Assembly: GCA_020442225.1 (NCBI GenBank)
Contig: JAGRKR010000173.1
Span: 1 to 13,509 of the forward strand
Direction of reading: 5' to 3'
From: Hyphomicrobiaceae bacterium
GTDB lineage: Bacteria > Pseudomonadota > Alphaproteobacteria > Rhizobiales > Hyphomicrobiaceae
Length of the DNA: 13,509 bases
Shown here piece by piece: positions 1 through 7,043 of this stretch; position 1 is the stretch's first letter; each line of letters opens with the position of its first letter. Made by a program: the position numbers and the translations under genes. The notes beneath the pieces are model-generated. The model searched no databases and was not told the origin of the DNA. It saw only the letters and a program-made list of their open reading frames with translations.

Positions 1-515
1 CCAACGCCATCGACGTCATCGTGCGCGGCGTCAAGTCGGGCCTGCCTCTCAACGAGTGCCTTGCGATCATCTCGCGCGAGGCGGTCGATCCGATCGCTGG
101 CGAGTTCAAGGACCTTGTCGAACAGCAGCGTGTCGGCATTCCGCTGATCGAGGCGTTCGACCGCATGATTGCCCGCATGCCGCTGGCGGAGGTGAAGTTC
201 TTCGCCATCGTCGTCGGCATTCAGCAGCAGGCTGGCGGCAACCTGTCCGAGGCGCTCGGCAACCTGTCCGGCGTGCTGCGCGATCGCAAGACACTGCAGA
301 TGAAGGTCGCCGCGCTGTCGGCCGAAGCCAAGGCCTCGGCCTACGTGCTCGGTGCGCTGCCGTTCATCGTCATGGGCATGGTGTACGTCACCACCCCGCA
401 ATACATCTCGATCCTGTGGACGACGAAGACCGGTCAATTCGTCCTGCTGGCCGCCTTGTTCTGGATGAGCTGTGGCGCCCTCATGATGAAGAAGATGATC
501 AACTTCAAGTATTAG
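1..515 (+). CDS. tadB: Tad/Flp pilus inner-membrane platform protein TadB, 3' part only
   Basis: This is the C-terminal 170 residues of a type II secretion F-domain (T2SSF) protein; the frame is already open at the first bases, so the start lies upstream of the window. The visible part has the soluble F-domain pattern, with GLPLNECLAIISRE near its start, then a VGIQQQAGGNLSEAL stretch typical of TadB/CpaG, and two hydrophobic segments near the C-terminus (around GALPFIVMGMVYV and FVLLAALFWMSCGALMM). It ends at TAG 513-515. In the known system TadB pairs with TadC under the TadA ATPase to assemble Flp pili used in surface adhesion. The next gene, tadC, lies 57 bases downstream on the same strand, which supports the call. 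Family assignment is secure; TadB rather than another F-domain protein follows from gene order and size. Confidence 0.93.
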   Translation, partial: NAIDVIVRGVKSGLPLNECLAIISREAVDPIAGEFKDLVEQQRVGIPLIEAFDRMIARMPLAEVKFFAIVVGIQQQAGGNLSEALGNLSGVLRDRKTLQMKVAALSAEAKASAYVLGALPFIVMGMVYVTTPQYISILWTTKTGQFVLLAALFWMSCGALMMKKMINFKY

Positions 516-519
516 GCGA

Positions 520-546
520 ACCAGCGCCGGCTCGACCGGCGCTGGT
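520..546 (+). repeat. Perfect 11-bp hairpin between tadB and tadC
   Basis: Bases 520-530 (ACCAGCGCCGG) are exactly complementary to 536-546, with a 5-base loop (CTCGA). The hairpin begins 4 bases after the tadB stop and ends 26 bases before the tadC ATG. No T-run follows (CCAATTCAAG), so it is not a classic intrinsic terminator. It could stabilise the upstream mRNA, partly terminate, or set different levels of TadB and TadC. The structure is seen directly; the role is inferred. Confidence 0.6.
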
Positions 547-572
547 CCAATTCAAGCAGAGGCTGCGCCACG

Positions 573-1550
573 ATGGTTGATTTCGTCGAAGCGATCATGA
601 AGCCGCAAGTGCTGGTGATGCTGCTGGCCGGCGTCGCAGCGCTGGCGACCGTGCTCACCATCGCCATCCCGATGCTCGCGCGCGATCGTCTTTCCTCGCG
701 CATGCGGGTCATGGCCACGGAGCGCGACAAGCTGCGCGCCAGCCGTCTGGCGGAGCTCAACCAGTCGAGCGACAAGGGCGGCAAGCTCCGCATGGCCCCG
801 AAGGGGTTCATGCAGCAGATCGTCGACCAGCTCAATCTGCGCACCATGTTCGAGACGGAAGACTTGAAGAACAAGCTGAAGATGGCCGGCCTCAAGGGCC
901 AGGGGCCTCTTTATGCCTTCATCTTCTTCCGCCTGGCGATGCCGATTCTGACGTTCGTGGCGGCCCTCGTCTATCTGTTCGCGCTGTCGAGCTACCCCTA
1001 TCCGCCGATCGCCAAGTTCGGCTTCGCCATCGCCGCCGGCTATCTCGGCTACTACCTGCCGAACGTCTTCATCAGCAACATCATCTCCCGCCGCCAGCAG
1101 TCGATCAAGGACGCCTTCCCCGACGCCCTCGACATGATCCTGATCTGCGTGCAGGCCGGCATGTCCGTCGAGGCCTCCTTCGCCAAGGTCTCGAAGGAAA
1201 TCGGATCGCAATCCCTTGAGCTCGCCGAGGAGTTGACGCTCACCACGGCTGAGCTCTCCTATCTCCAGGATCGCCGCCAGGCCTTCGAGAACCTGTCCAA
1301 GCGCACGGGGCTGCCGGGCATCAAGGCGGTCATGACGGCGCTCATCCAGGCCGAGCGCTACGGTACGCCCGTTGGTCAGGCGCTGCGCGTCATGGCCAAG
1401 GAGAACCGCGACATGCGCATGTCCGAAGCCGAGAAGAAGGCCGCCTCGCTGCCGCCGAAGCTGACCGTGCCGATGATCGTCTTCAACATCCCCGTTCTGT
1501 TTGCGGTCATTCTGGGACCGGCCATCCTCCAGATCTTCAAGATGCCCTGA
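573..1550 (+). CDS. tadC: Tad/Flp pilus inner-membrane platform protein TadC
   Basis: A complete 325-residue T2SSF-domain membrane protein, of normal TadC/CpaH length. It has a hydrophobic N-terminal segment (about residues 11-35), a charged cytoplasmic stretch rich in K/R/E, two adjacent membrane segments (about 115-135 and 143-165), the F domain opening with FPDALDMILICVQAGMSVEASF-type sequence at about 182, and a last membrane segment near the C-terminus (about 297-320). The ATG at 573 has an AGAGG ribosome site at 558-562. It follows tadB on the same strand, as in known tad clusters, and would form the inner-membrane platform with it. In many tad clusters tadD comes next; here the following gene is unrelated, so the cluster ends here or continues elsewhere. 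Confidence 0.95.
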   Translation: MVDFVEAIMKPQVLVMLLAGVAALATVLTIAIPMLARDRLSSRMRVMATERDKLRASRLAELNQSSDKGGKLRMAPKGFMQQIVDQLNLRTMFETEDLKNKLKMAGLKGQGPLYAFIFFRLAMPILTFVAALVYLFALSSYPYPPIAKFGFAIAAGYLGYYLPNVFISNIISRRQQSIKDAFPDALDMILICVQAGMSVEASFAKVSKEIGSQSLELAEELTLTTAELSYLQDRRQAFENLSKRTGLPGIKAVMTALIQAERYGTPVGQALRVMAKENRDMRMSEAEKKAASLPPKLTVPMIVFNIPVLFAVILGPAILQIFKMP

Positions 1551-1593
1551 TCCGCGGGGCCGCCGCGCCGGCCCGTGCCGCCGTCTTCGCTCC

Positions 1594-1633
1594 CCCACGC
1601 GCCCGCGCAGAGCCGGCGCGTGGGTTCTGCGCG
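1594..1633 (+). terminator. Stem-loop after tadC with a competing alternative stem
   Basis: Bases 1594-1603 (CCCACGCGCC) pair perfectly with 1615-1624, giving a 10-bp GC-rich stem with an 11-base loop, 43 bases after the tadC stop. Most of that loop (CGCGCAGA, 1604-1611) is also exactly complementary to 1626-1633, so a second stem of 8 bp can form instead. Only TTCT follows the first stem, so intrinsic termination would be weak. It most likely marks the end of the tad transcript. Confidence 0.45.
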
Positions 1634-1768
1634 TCCGTGCGGGGGAAACCGAGCAACGTCGCAAGCGGGCTCGCACATGACGGCGGAATGCGACATAATC
1701 CCCGGCGATCGAGCGGGACGGCTGCGCTAGCATGGTGGCGTCGCCGGTTTGACGGGAGAGAACACGTG

Positions 1769-2623
1769 ATGAACGCATCTCGCTGGCGCGCGATTGATCG
1801 CGTCGCGCCACGCGAGCTCGGTCAGGCACGGCACCAGACACTCAATGCGGTGCAGTGGCTGGCACGGGTCATGATGAGTTGCGCGCTGCCCCCTCCTGCG
1901 CGAGGCGGGCGACCTCTGCAATGGATCGACGACAGGCGCGCCCTGACGACGCCCGATCTCCTGCCCGGCATCACGCTGGAGCTGCTGATCCCCTCCCTCA
2001 GTCTCGAGTTCAAGGACCGGATCGATCGTACCAGCGAGCGCGTCGAGCTCGATCGGCGCACGCCCGAGCAGATCGACACCTGGGTGCTGATCGAGATGTC
2101 TCATCGCGGACTCGACGCCACGAGCTATGGCGCGCCGCTGCCGTGGCAGATCGCACAGCCGATGACCGGCGACGATGTCGAGTTCGCGGCGCGGGCCATT
2201 CAAGGTGAGCTCACCACGCTCGCCAACTGGCTATCGAACGCCGAGGCCCTGTTGCAGGAGATCGCCTCGGACTGGCTGGCGGCCGGCTTCCCTGCCACGC
2301 CCGTCGGCTGCTGGCCGCAAGGACTGCTCATGGCGACCTTGCTGACGGTCACCACCGCGGACCGCCGTCCTTCGCCCACCTTGTCCGTCGGCCTCTCCCC
2401 CGGCAACGAGTATTACAACGAGCCGTTCTTCTACGTGGTGCCGTCCGAGCGGCCGCGCTTCGGCACGCCGCCGTCGCTCGGCTCCATCGGGCACTGGAAC
2501 GAGCGCGGCTTCACCGGCGCCGTGCTCACCGCCTCCAGCGTCATCGAGACCAAGTCCCGCTACGACGAAGTGCTGGCCTTCCTGATGACGTCGATCGCGC
2601 AGTGCAGAGAGGCGCTCTCGTAG
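1769..2623 (+). CDS. Conserved protein of unknown function
   Basis: A 284-residue soluble protein without a signal peptide or membrane segment. The start is ATG 1769, with GTG in frame just before it at 1766 and a GGGAG ribosome site at 1754-1758. I recall a widespread bacterial family of uncharacterised proteins with the same pattern: an N-terminal HxxxNxVQWLAR segment (here HQTLNAVQWLAR, residues 22-33), a central region around WVLIEMSHRGLD, and a C-terminal block with CWP (181-183), SPGNEYYNEPFFYV (210-223) and GHWNERGFTGAVLTAS (241-256). The many conserved Trp, Tyr, His and Gly residues suggest a folded enzyme or ligand-binding domain, but no catalytic motif I know is visible. The TauE-like gene follows after 59 bases on the same strand, so they may share a transcript. 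No function is proposed. Confidence 0.85.
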   Translation: MNASRWRAIDRVAPRELGQARHQTLNAVQWLARVMMSCALPPPARGGRPLQWIDDRRALTTPDLLPGITLELLIPSLSLEFKDRIDRTSERVELDRRTPEQIDTWVLIEMSHRGLDATSYGAPLPWQIAQPMTGDDVEFAARAIQGELTTLANWLSNAEALLQEIASDWLAAGFPATPVGCWPQGLLMATLLTVTTADRRPSPTLSVGLSPGNEYYNEPFFYVVPSERPRFGTPPSLGSIGHWNERGFTGAVLTASSVIETKSRYDEVLAFLMTSIAQCREALS

Positions 2624-2682
2624 ATGTCGGAACCTTCGGGATCTCCGCCGCCCGCCCACAGTCCATCGCGCGGGGCCGGAGC

Positions 2683-3456
2683 ATGATCGCGGCGACGTTC
2701 AGCGCATCGGGACTTCTGGCCGTCATCGGCCTGGGCCTGCTGGCCGGCACCTTGATCGGCTGCATCGGCATCGGCGGTGTCGTTCTCGTGCCTGCCCTCG
2801 CCTATCTCGGCGGCGTCCCCTTCCCGGTCGCCATCGCCGCGGCGATGATGGGCTACATGCTCACCGGGCTGGTCGGCACCATCGTCTATGCCCGCAACGC
2901 CTCCATCCGCTGGCCCATGGCGCTCTACCTCATGGGCGGCGCCATGCCGGCGGCCCTGCTGGGGGCCTGGACGAGCAACCGCGCCCCGACAGCGTTACTC
3001 GAGACGGCGATCGCCCTGCTCACCCTGAGCTCCGGGGCTCACGCCGTCTGGAGCCGCGGCAGCAGCGACGCCGGCGACCGCAGCCTGTCGCCGCTGCCCT
3101 TGTCGTTGATCGGCGCCGGCACCGGGTTCGCCTCGGCACTGACGGGCACCGGCGGTCCTCTGGTTCTCGTGCCTACGCTGCTCTGGCTCCGGCTGCCGGT
3201 GCTGACCGCGATCGGCCTTGCCCAAGCCATCCAGTTGCCGATCGCCACGCTGGCGACGATCGGCAATTTCCGCTACGGCGCCCCCGACATCCGGCTCGGC
3301 GCGGCGCTTGCCATCGGCCTCGCGGCCGGCGCACTGATTGGCGCCCGGATCGCGCACGTCGTGCCGCGCCAGGTCCTGCGCACGATCGTCGCAATCGTGC
3401 TGATCGCGGTCGGTTTCATGATGATCGCCAAGGTCGCACATCGCATCTTGCCCTGA
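2683..3456 (+). CDS. TauE/SafE family membrane transporter (sulfite exporter-like)
   Basis: A 257-residue, very hydrophobic protein with about eight membrane segments. It shows the internal duplication of the TauE/SafE family: GIGGVVLVPALAYLGGVPF at about residues 29-47 and GTGGPLVLVPTLLWLRLPV at about 155-173, each followed by an amphipathic or hydrophobic helix (AAAMMGYMLTGLVGT and AQAIQLPIATLATIGNF). The length is normal for the family (about 240-280). ATG 2683 is the first credible start after the previous gene; the ribosome site is poor (GGAG directly upstream), and the frame stays open back to a GTG at 2602 inside the preceding gene. Family members are linked to export of sulfite, sulfoacetate and other organic anions, but most are uncharacterised, and no sulfur-metabolism gene is nearby to define the substrate. 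Confidence 0.85.
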   Translation: MIAATFSASGLLAVIGLGLLAGTLIGCIGIGGVVLVPALAYLGGVPFPVAIAAAMMGYMLTGLVGTIVYARNASIRWPMALYLMGGAMPAALLGAWTSNRAPTALLETAIALLTLSSGAHAVWSRGSSDAGDRSLSPLPLSLIGAGTGFASALTGTGGPLVLVPTLLWLRLPVLTAIGLAQAIQLPIATLATIGNFRYGAPDIRLGAALAIGLAAGALIGARIAHVVPRQVLRTIVAIVLIAVGFMMIAKVAHRILP

Positions 3457-3555
3457 CGTTCACGCGATTGTATCTGGCTGCGCTGGCCGGGTCGCCGCAT
3501 CGTGGCCACCATCTGTCAGAGGCGCAGCGTTGCAGATCGGAAAGGACCCTCGTTC

Positions 3556-4335
3556 TTGGCCAATATCGTCATTACCGGCGCAAGCGCGGGGCTGGGCAAG
3601 GCCCTGGCGCTCGGCTACGCCGCGCCCGACAACGCGCTCTGCCTGATCGCCAGGCGCCGTGAGGGTCTCGAGGCCGTGGCCGAGGATTGCCGAGCGCGCG
3701 GCGCCACCGTCGTCATCGCACCGCTCGACGTTACCGAGCGTCCCGCCGTCGATCGCGCCCTGGACGCCTTCGAAGCTCACCACCCACTCGACCTGGTCAT
3801 CGCCAACGCCGGCGCCTTCACCGGTCATGGTCCCGACGGCGCCATGGAAACCATGGATGACCTCACCTGGATGGTCCGCACGAACCTCGAAGGGGCGGCC
3901 TTTACGGTCAACGCCGCAGTGCGCCACATGCGCCCGCGCAAGCGCGGCCACGTGGTCATCACCTCGTCGCTCGCCGCCATGCAGCCGCTCGCCGACGCCC
4001 CCGCCTACAGCGCCAGCAAGGCCGGCATCGCCGCCTATGGCGAGGCGCTGCAGGAGTACCTCATCCCCGACAACATCACCGTCAGCCTCGTGCTGCCCGG
4101 TCATGTCAGGACGGCGCAGACAGACGTGCAGGTCGGCGCGCTGCACATGATCATCGACGCCGACGTCGCCGCTGCGGTCATCCGGCGCGGCATCGAGCGC
4201 CGCCGCGCCAAGATCACCTTCCCGCTGCCGCTGGTCATGCTGATCAAGGCCGGCCGCATGCTGCCCTGGCGCCTGCGCGCGGCGCTCGGCAAGGACTTCC
4301 GCTTCCACGTCCGCAAGACCGGACACGAGAGCTGA
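3556..4335 (+). CDS. Short-chain dehydrogenase/reductase (SDR), classical type
   Basis: NAD(P)-dependent oxidoreductase with a Rossmann fold. With TTG 3556 as start it has 259 residues: cofactor motif TGASAGLG (7-14), DVT (58-60), NAG (84-86), and the catalytic set N110, S137/S138, Y151 and K155 (YSASK). I chose TTG because a GGAAAGGA ribosome site lies about 9 bases upstream (3539-3546) and the protein then starts three residues before the first beta strand, as usual in SDRs. A GTG at 3502 would add 18 residues of low-information sequence. After the catalytic core there is a hydrophobic/basic stretch (ITFPLPLVMLIKAGRMLPW, 220-238) that could hold the protein at the membrane, as in SDRs acting on lipids. 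The substrate cannot be read directly. The next gene on this strand is an alpha-oxoamine synthase, whose 3-keto products are classical SDR substrates. Confidence 0.88.
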   Translation: MANIVITGASAGLGKALALGYAAPDNALCLIARRREGLEAVAEDCRARGATVVIAPLDVTERPAVDRALDAFEAHHPLDLVIANAGAFTGHGPDGAMETMDDLTWMVRTNLEGAAFTVNAAVRHMRPRKRGHVVITSSLAAMQPLADAPAYSASKAGIAAYGEALQEYLIPDNITVSLVLPGHVRTAQTDVQVGALHMIIDADVAAAVIRRGIERRRAKITFPLPLVMLIKAGRMLPWRLRAALGKDFRFHVRKTGHES

Positions 4336-5044
4336 GCGGCACCTCGGGCGTTGGTCGTCTTCGAGTTGCTGTGCCATATTGTGACAGTTTGACGCAAGAT
4401 TAAGGCAGCCGGCCTTTGCGATACGCAGAGCAACTCATCGACAGTGGCGGTGACTTGGCAGAGTGGAAGCTCGCGCTCCCGATGGGGCGGAGCCGACGAT
4501 TTGTTAACCGGTCCAGAGTAGCAACAATTGTCTGAACGCATCGTGGGGCAGATACTCTGTCGCGACGATGCCCGCCTCGAGTGAGCGTTTGCGCGTCACA
4601 TCCGAACCGTCGTCTGGCTGTCCCGAACGGCCAGCGACAAGAGTTGCCTATGCCTTTTCAAGGGGATAGTCGCTGCCGACCGCGACGGGACGCCCGCCAA
4701 TGGCGTCGAGCGCAGCGGGGACGACGACTTCAGCGAGTGGGGTATCGACGATCTTGAAGGACGCAGCGTATTCCGCTGGCCCGGCCCGGGAGCAGCGGCC
4801 GAGACAACGCGGGCCTTGCCGACCGCAGACTGCGGTTTGTCTGGTCATCGCCCGGGAAATACGGCGTCCCGACCCGCGAATTGGTTATCAGAATGTGACG
4901 AGCGACACCTTCTGAACGATGTAGACTTGAAAATGACTGTTGCGGCGAGCACCTGAGCCGCTGTAGGCGATCAAAGCTGGATGCGGTGGGGGGTAGCGGA
5001 GATGTCCGCTCGATCCGGCCGCAGGACCCCGAAAGGACAAGTCA
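4336..5044 (+). other. 709-base gap without a convincing intact gene
   Basis: The gap between the SDR and the alpha-oxoamine synthase is less G/C-biased than the flanking genes in places (for example 4370-4420 and 4500-4530) and has no long frame with the local codon bias. It contains a short coding-like fragment on the minus strand (listed separately), a small palindrome ACCGCAG-A-CTGCGGT near 4821-4835, and a 6-bp tetraloop hairpin at 4995-5010 (AGCGGA/TCCGCT) about 35 bases before the next ATG. The final part should carry the promoter and leader of the downstream gene, whose ribosome site is AAAGGA at 5032-5037. I could not pick a promoter with confidence. Confidence 0.5.
4648..4770 (-). 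pseudogene. Possible C-terminal remnant of an unidentified gene
   Basis: Read on the minus strand, about 40 codons ending at TAG (4650-4648) have the G/C-rich third positions of the real genes here and encode a well-mixed sequence ending in GGRPVAVGSDYPLEKA. Upstream of about 4770 the frame stays open to an ATG at 4848, but the residues become Arg/Cys-rich and unlike protein. This would fit the tail of a gene whose 5' part was lost. I do not recognise the family, and a chance open frame is possible. Confidence 0.25.
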
Positions 5045-6559
5045 ATGGCCGGGCGGTATAACGTTCAAGTATTGCGCTTTCTGGTCAAGGATGCGGTTGT
5101 CTCATTCATCGATAAGCTGCGCCCATCCAAGAAGTTGCCCCAACTCGGCCTCGTGTCGAGCGAGTGGAAGCCGCGAGCGGCCGCCAAATTCTCGGACCTG
5201 TCGCTGCACAAGTCGGTTCGCAAGCATGCGCTGATCGGCGGCATGCTCGGCATCGAGAACCCCTTCTTCCGTGAGCACGGGTCCCGTATGGGCGCCAAGA
5301 CGCTCATGGACGGCCAGGAGTACAGCAACTTCGCATCTTACGACTACCTGGGGCTCAATCAGCACCCGGCGGTCGGCGAGGCGGCCAAGGCGGCCATCGA
5401 CCAGTACGGCACGTCCGTCTCCGCCAGCCGCATCGTCGCTGGCGAGCGCCCGCTGCACGTCGAGCTCGAGAAGGCCTTGGCCGAGTACCATGGCGTCGAG
5501 GACGCCATCGCCTTCGTCAGCGGCCACGCCACCAACGTGTCGACCATCAGCACGTTGATGGGCCAGGGCGATCTCATCGTCTACGACGAGTTCATGCACA
5601 ACAGCGCCATCGTCGGTGCGCGGCTCTCCGGCGCCACGCTCAAGGCTTTCCGCCACAACGACATGGCCTCGCTCGAGAAGATCCTGCGTGAGAACCGCGC
5701 CAAGCACACCAACGCGCTCGTGGTCGTCGAGGGCGTCTACTCGATGGACGGCGACTTCCCCGACCTGCCCCGCCTGATCGAGCTCAAGGAGCATTACGGC
5801 GCTTGGCTGATGATCGACGAGGCTCACTCGATGGGCGTCCTCGGCAAGACCGGGCGCGGCATCGCCGAGCACTTCGACGTCGACCCCCGCAAGGTCGACA
5901 TCTGGATGGGCACGCTGTCCAAGACACTCGGCGCCTGCGGCGGCTACATCGCCGGCGACAAGGCACTGGTCGAGGTCTTGAAGTTCAATGCTCCGGGCTT
6001 CGTCTACTCGGTCGGCCTTTCGCCCCCGGTGGCCGCGGCCTCCCTCAAGGCTCTGCAATTGCTGAAGGCCGAGCCCGAGCGCGTCCGGCGCATGCAGGAG
6101 AACGGTCTGCAGTTCCTGGCCGAGGCCAAGGCGGCAGGGCTCGACACCGGCACCAGCGAGGGCTTCGCGGTCGTTCCCGTGATCGTCGGTGATCCCGTGC
6201 GCGCCGTGAAGCTGACGACCCGGCTGATGGAGCGTGGCATCAACGCCATGCCGATCATCTTCCCGGCCGTGCCGATGAAAGCCTCGCGCGTGCGGTTCTT
6301 CATCACCTCGGAGCATACGCCTGCGCAGATCAGCGAGGCGGTCCGCATCACCAAGGAGGAACTCGACCTCCTGAAGGGCGTGACGGTCCGCGACGCCCAC
6401 GGCAAGGGCGACTCGCAGGAGGCGATCGACGCCGTGCAGGTGCCGGCTCCCGGCCGCGTGGCCCACGTCGACCGGCCAAGCCAGGCCGAGACGGCGGAGC
6501 GCCCGCGCACGACCGCGGACAACGTTGTCGATTTCAACGCGAAGCGCTCGTCGGCCTGA
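5045..6559 (+). CDS. Alpha-oxoamine synthase, PLP-dependent (serine palmitoyltransferase/BioF superfamily)
   Basis: A 504-residue fold-type I PLP enzyme. Members condense an acyl thioester with an amino acid and release CO2 to give an alpha-amino ketone. Visible motifs: NFASYDYLGL (95-104), a GTSVSASRIVAGE loop (122-134), SGHATN with His161 in the cofactor-stacking position, VVVEGVYSMDGD (226-237), DEAHSMG with Asp258 and His261 contacting PLP, and GTLSKTLGACGGY with Lys293 as the Schiff-base lysine. The C-terminal part has RFFITSEHT (417-425). ATG 5045 is preceded by AAAGGA at 5032-5037. Compared with BioF (about 385-400 residues) it carries about 75 extra N-terminal residues and a 60-residue polar tail. 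The body resembles the alpha-oxoamine synthases and synthase domains that work with lipid or polyketide acyl chains more than it resembles BioF or Kbl. No biotin or threonine-degradation gene is nearby. Exact acyl donor and amino acid are unknown. Confidence 0.88.
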   Translation: MAGRYNVQVLRFLVKDAVVSFIDKLRPSKKLPQLGLVSSEWKPRAAAKFSDLSLHKSVRKHALIGGMLGIENPFFREHGSRMGAKTLMDGQEYSNFASYDYLGLNQHPAVGEAAKAAIDQYGTSVSASRIVAGERPLHVELEKALAEYHGVEDAIAFVSGHATNVSTISTLMGQGDLIVYDEFMHNSAIVGARLSGATLKAFRHNDMASLEKILRENRAKHTNALVVVEGVYSMDGDFPDLPRLIELKEHYGAWLMIDEAHSMGVLGKTGRGIAEHFDVDPRKVDIWMGTLSKTLGACGGYIAGDKALVEVLKFNAPGFVYSVGLSPPVAAASLKALQLLKAEPERVRRMQENGLQFLAEAKAAGLDTGTSEGFAVVPVIVGDPVRAVKLTTRLMERGINAMPIIFPAVPMKASRVRFFITSEHTPAQISEAVRITKEELDLLKGVTVRDAHGKGDSQEAIDAVQVPAPGRVAHVDRPSQAETAERPRTTADNVVDFNAKRSSA

Positions 6560-6585
6560 CGAGGCGCGGAAGATCGAGAGAATTG

Positions 6586-6615
6586 ACGCGGCGCACGGGA
6601 GATCGTGCGCCGCGT
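6586..6615 (+). terminator. 12-bp perfect stem-loop after the alpha-oxoamine synthase
   Basis: ACGCGGCGCACG (6586-6597) pairs perfectly with 6604-6615, with a 6-base loop (GGAGAT), starting 27 bases after the stop codon. The right arm runs into TTTG rather than a long T-run. Position and stem strength fit a transcription terminator for the single-gene unit; the weak T-run leaves some doubt. Confidence 0.65.
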
Positions 6616-6758
6616 TTGCGTTCGGGACGGCGCGAGCCGAGACGGCGCAACGTGACACAGGCGCAACGGACCACCCGAAACGGGCATGATCGCCCTTGTT
6701 TCACCGCCTCGCCCCACCCACAATCCTCCTATCGCAGACAATCTTGGAGGATATCATC

Positions 6759-7001
6759 ATGCGCACGACACTCATGGGTCTGGCATTGGCCACCGCAGTC
6801 GCGCTCGTGCCCGCAACCGCCGAAGCCCGCTCGAAGAGCCGCTGCCCCTCGAATCCGGTCAAGGCCAGCCATGCCGTGTGGCCCAAGTACTCGCTGAAGA
6901 GCAACCACTGGGAGACGGGGCGCCATCCTTGCGGCCGCACGCTCACCTGCAAGGGTGGTCAGCGTGACCGCGGCATCCCTCGCAAGTGTCGCTGGAGATA
7001 G
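6759..7001 (+). CDS. Small secreted cationic protein with four cysteines, function unknown
   Basis: An 80-residue protein with a textbook ribosome site (TGGAGG, 6745-6750, 8 bases before ATG). Residues 1-23 form a Sec signal peptide: MRTTLM, a hydrophobic core LALATAVALVPA, then a likely signal peptidase I cut after AEA (21-23). The mature part of about 57 residues is strongly basic, with many Lys and Arg against only two acidic residues, and has Cys29, Cys58, Cys64 and Cys77, enough for two disulfides. Trp41, Trp51 and Trp79 add aromatic character. The frame is open back to 6696, but the start there has no ribosome site and would bury the signal peptide. It lies between a terminator and the convergent hyuB-like gene, so it is probably transcribed alone. 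I do not recognise the family. A periplasmic or secreted polyanion-binding or antimicrobial role is conceivable but not shown. Confidence 0.8.
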   Translation: MRTTLMGLALATAVALVPATAEARSKSRCPSNPVKASHAVWPKYSLKSNHWETGRHPCGRTLTCKGGQRDRGIPRKCRWR

Positions 7002-7043
7002 CCGCCACTCCGGCCGCGCGGTGACGGCTGCGGCGCCTGCGCG

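Noticed and set aside
552..1841. Minus-strand open frame of 429 codons opposite tadC
   Set aside because: Crosses the whole of tadC and the intergenic region, and its composition is unlike protein.
3460..4377. Minus-strand open frame of 305 codons opposite the SDR gene
   Set aside because: Shadow frame; the plus strand carries all catalytic SDR residues.
4821..4843. CAGAC...GTCTG pair in the large gap as a second binding site of the GntR regulator
   Set aside because: Spacing (8 bases) differs from that at the GntR promoter, it is 7 kb away next to unrelated genes, and 5-base half-sites arise easily by chance.
4700..4915. Plus-strand open frame of 71 codons in the large gap
   Set aside because: No ribosome site, no local codon bias and no recognisable sequence.
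5102..6658. Minus-strand open frame of 518 codons opposite the alpha-oxoamine synthase
   Set aside because: It is a by-product of G/C-rich third positions on the opposite strand. The translation is rich in Arg, Ala, His, Gly and Asp with no domain, while the plus strand has a full set of family motifs.
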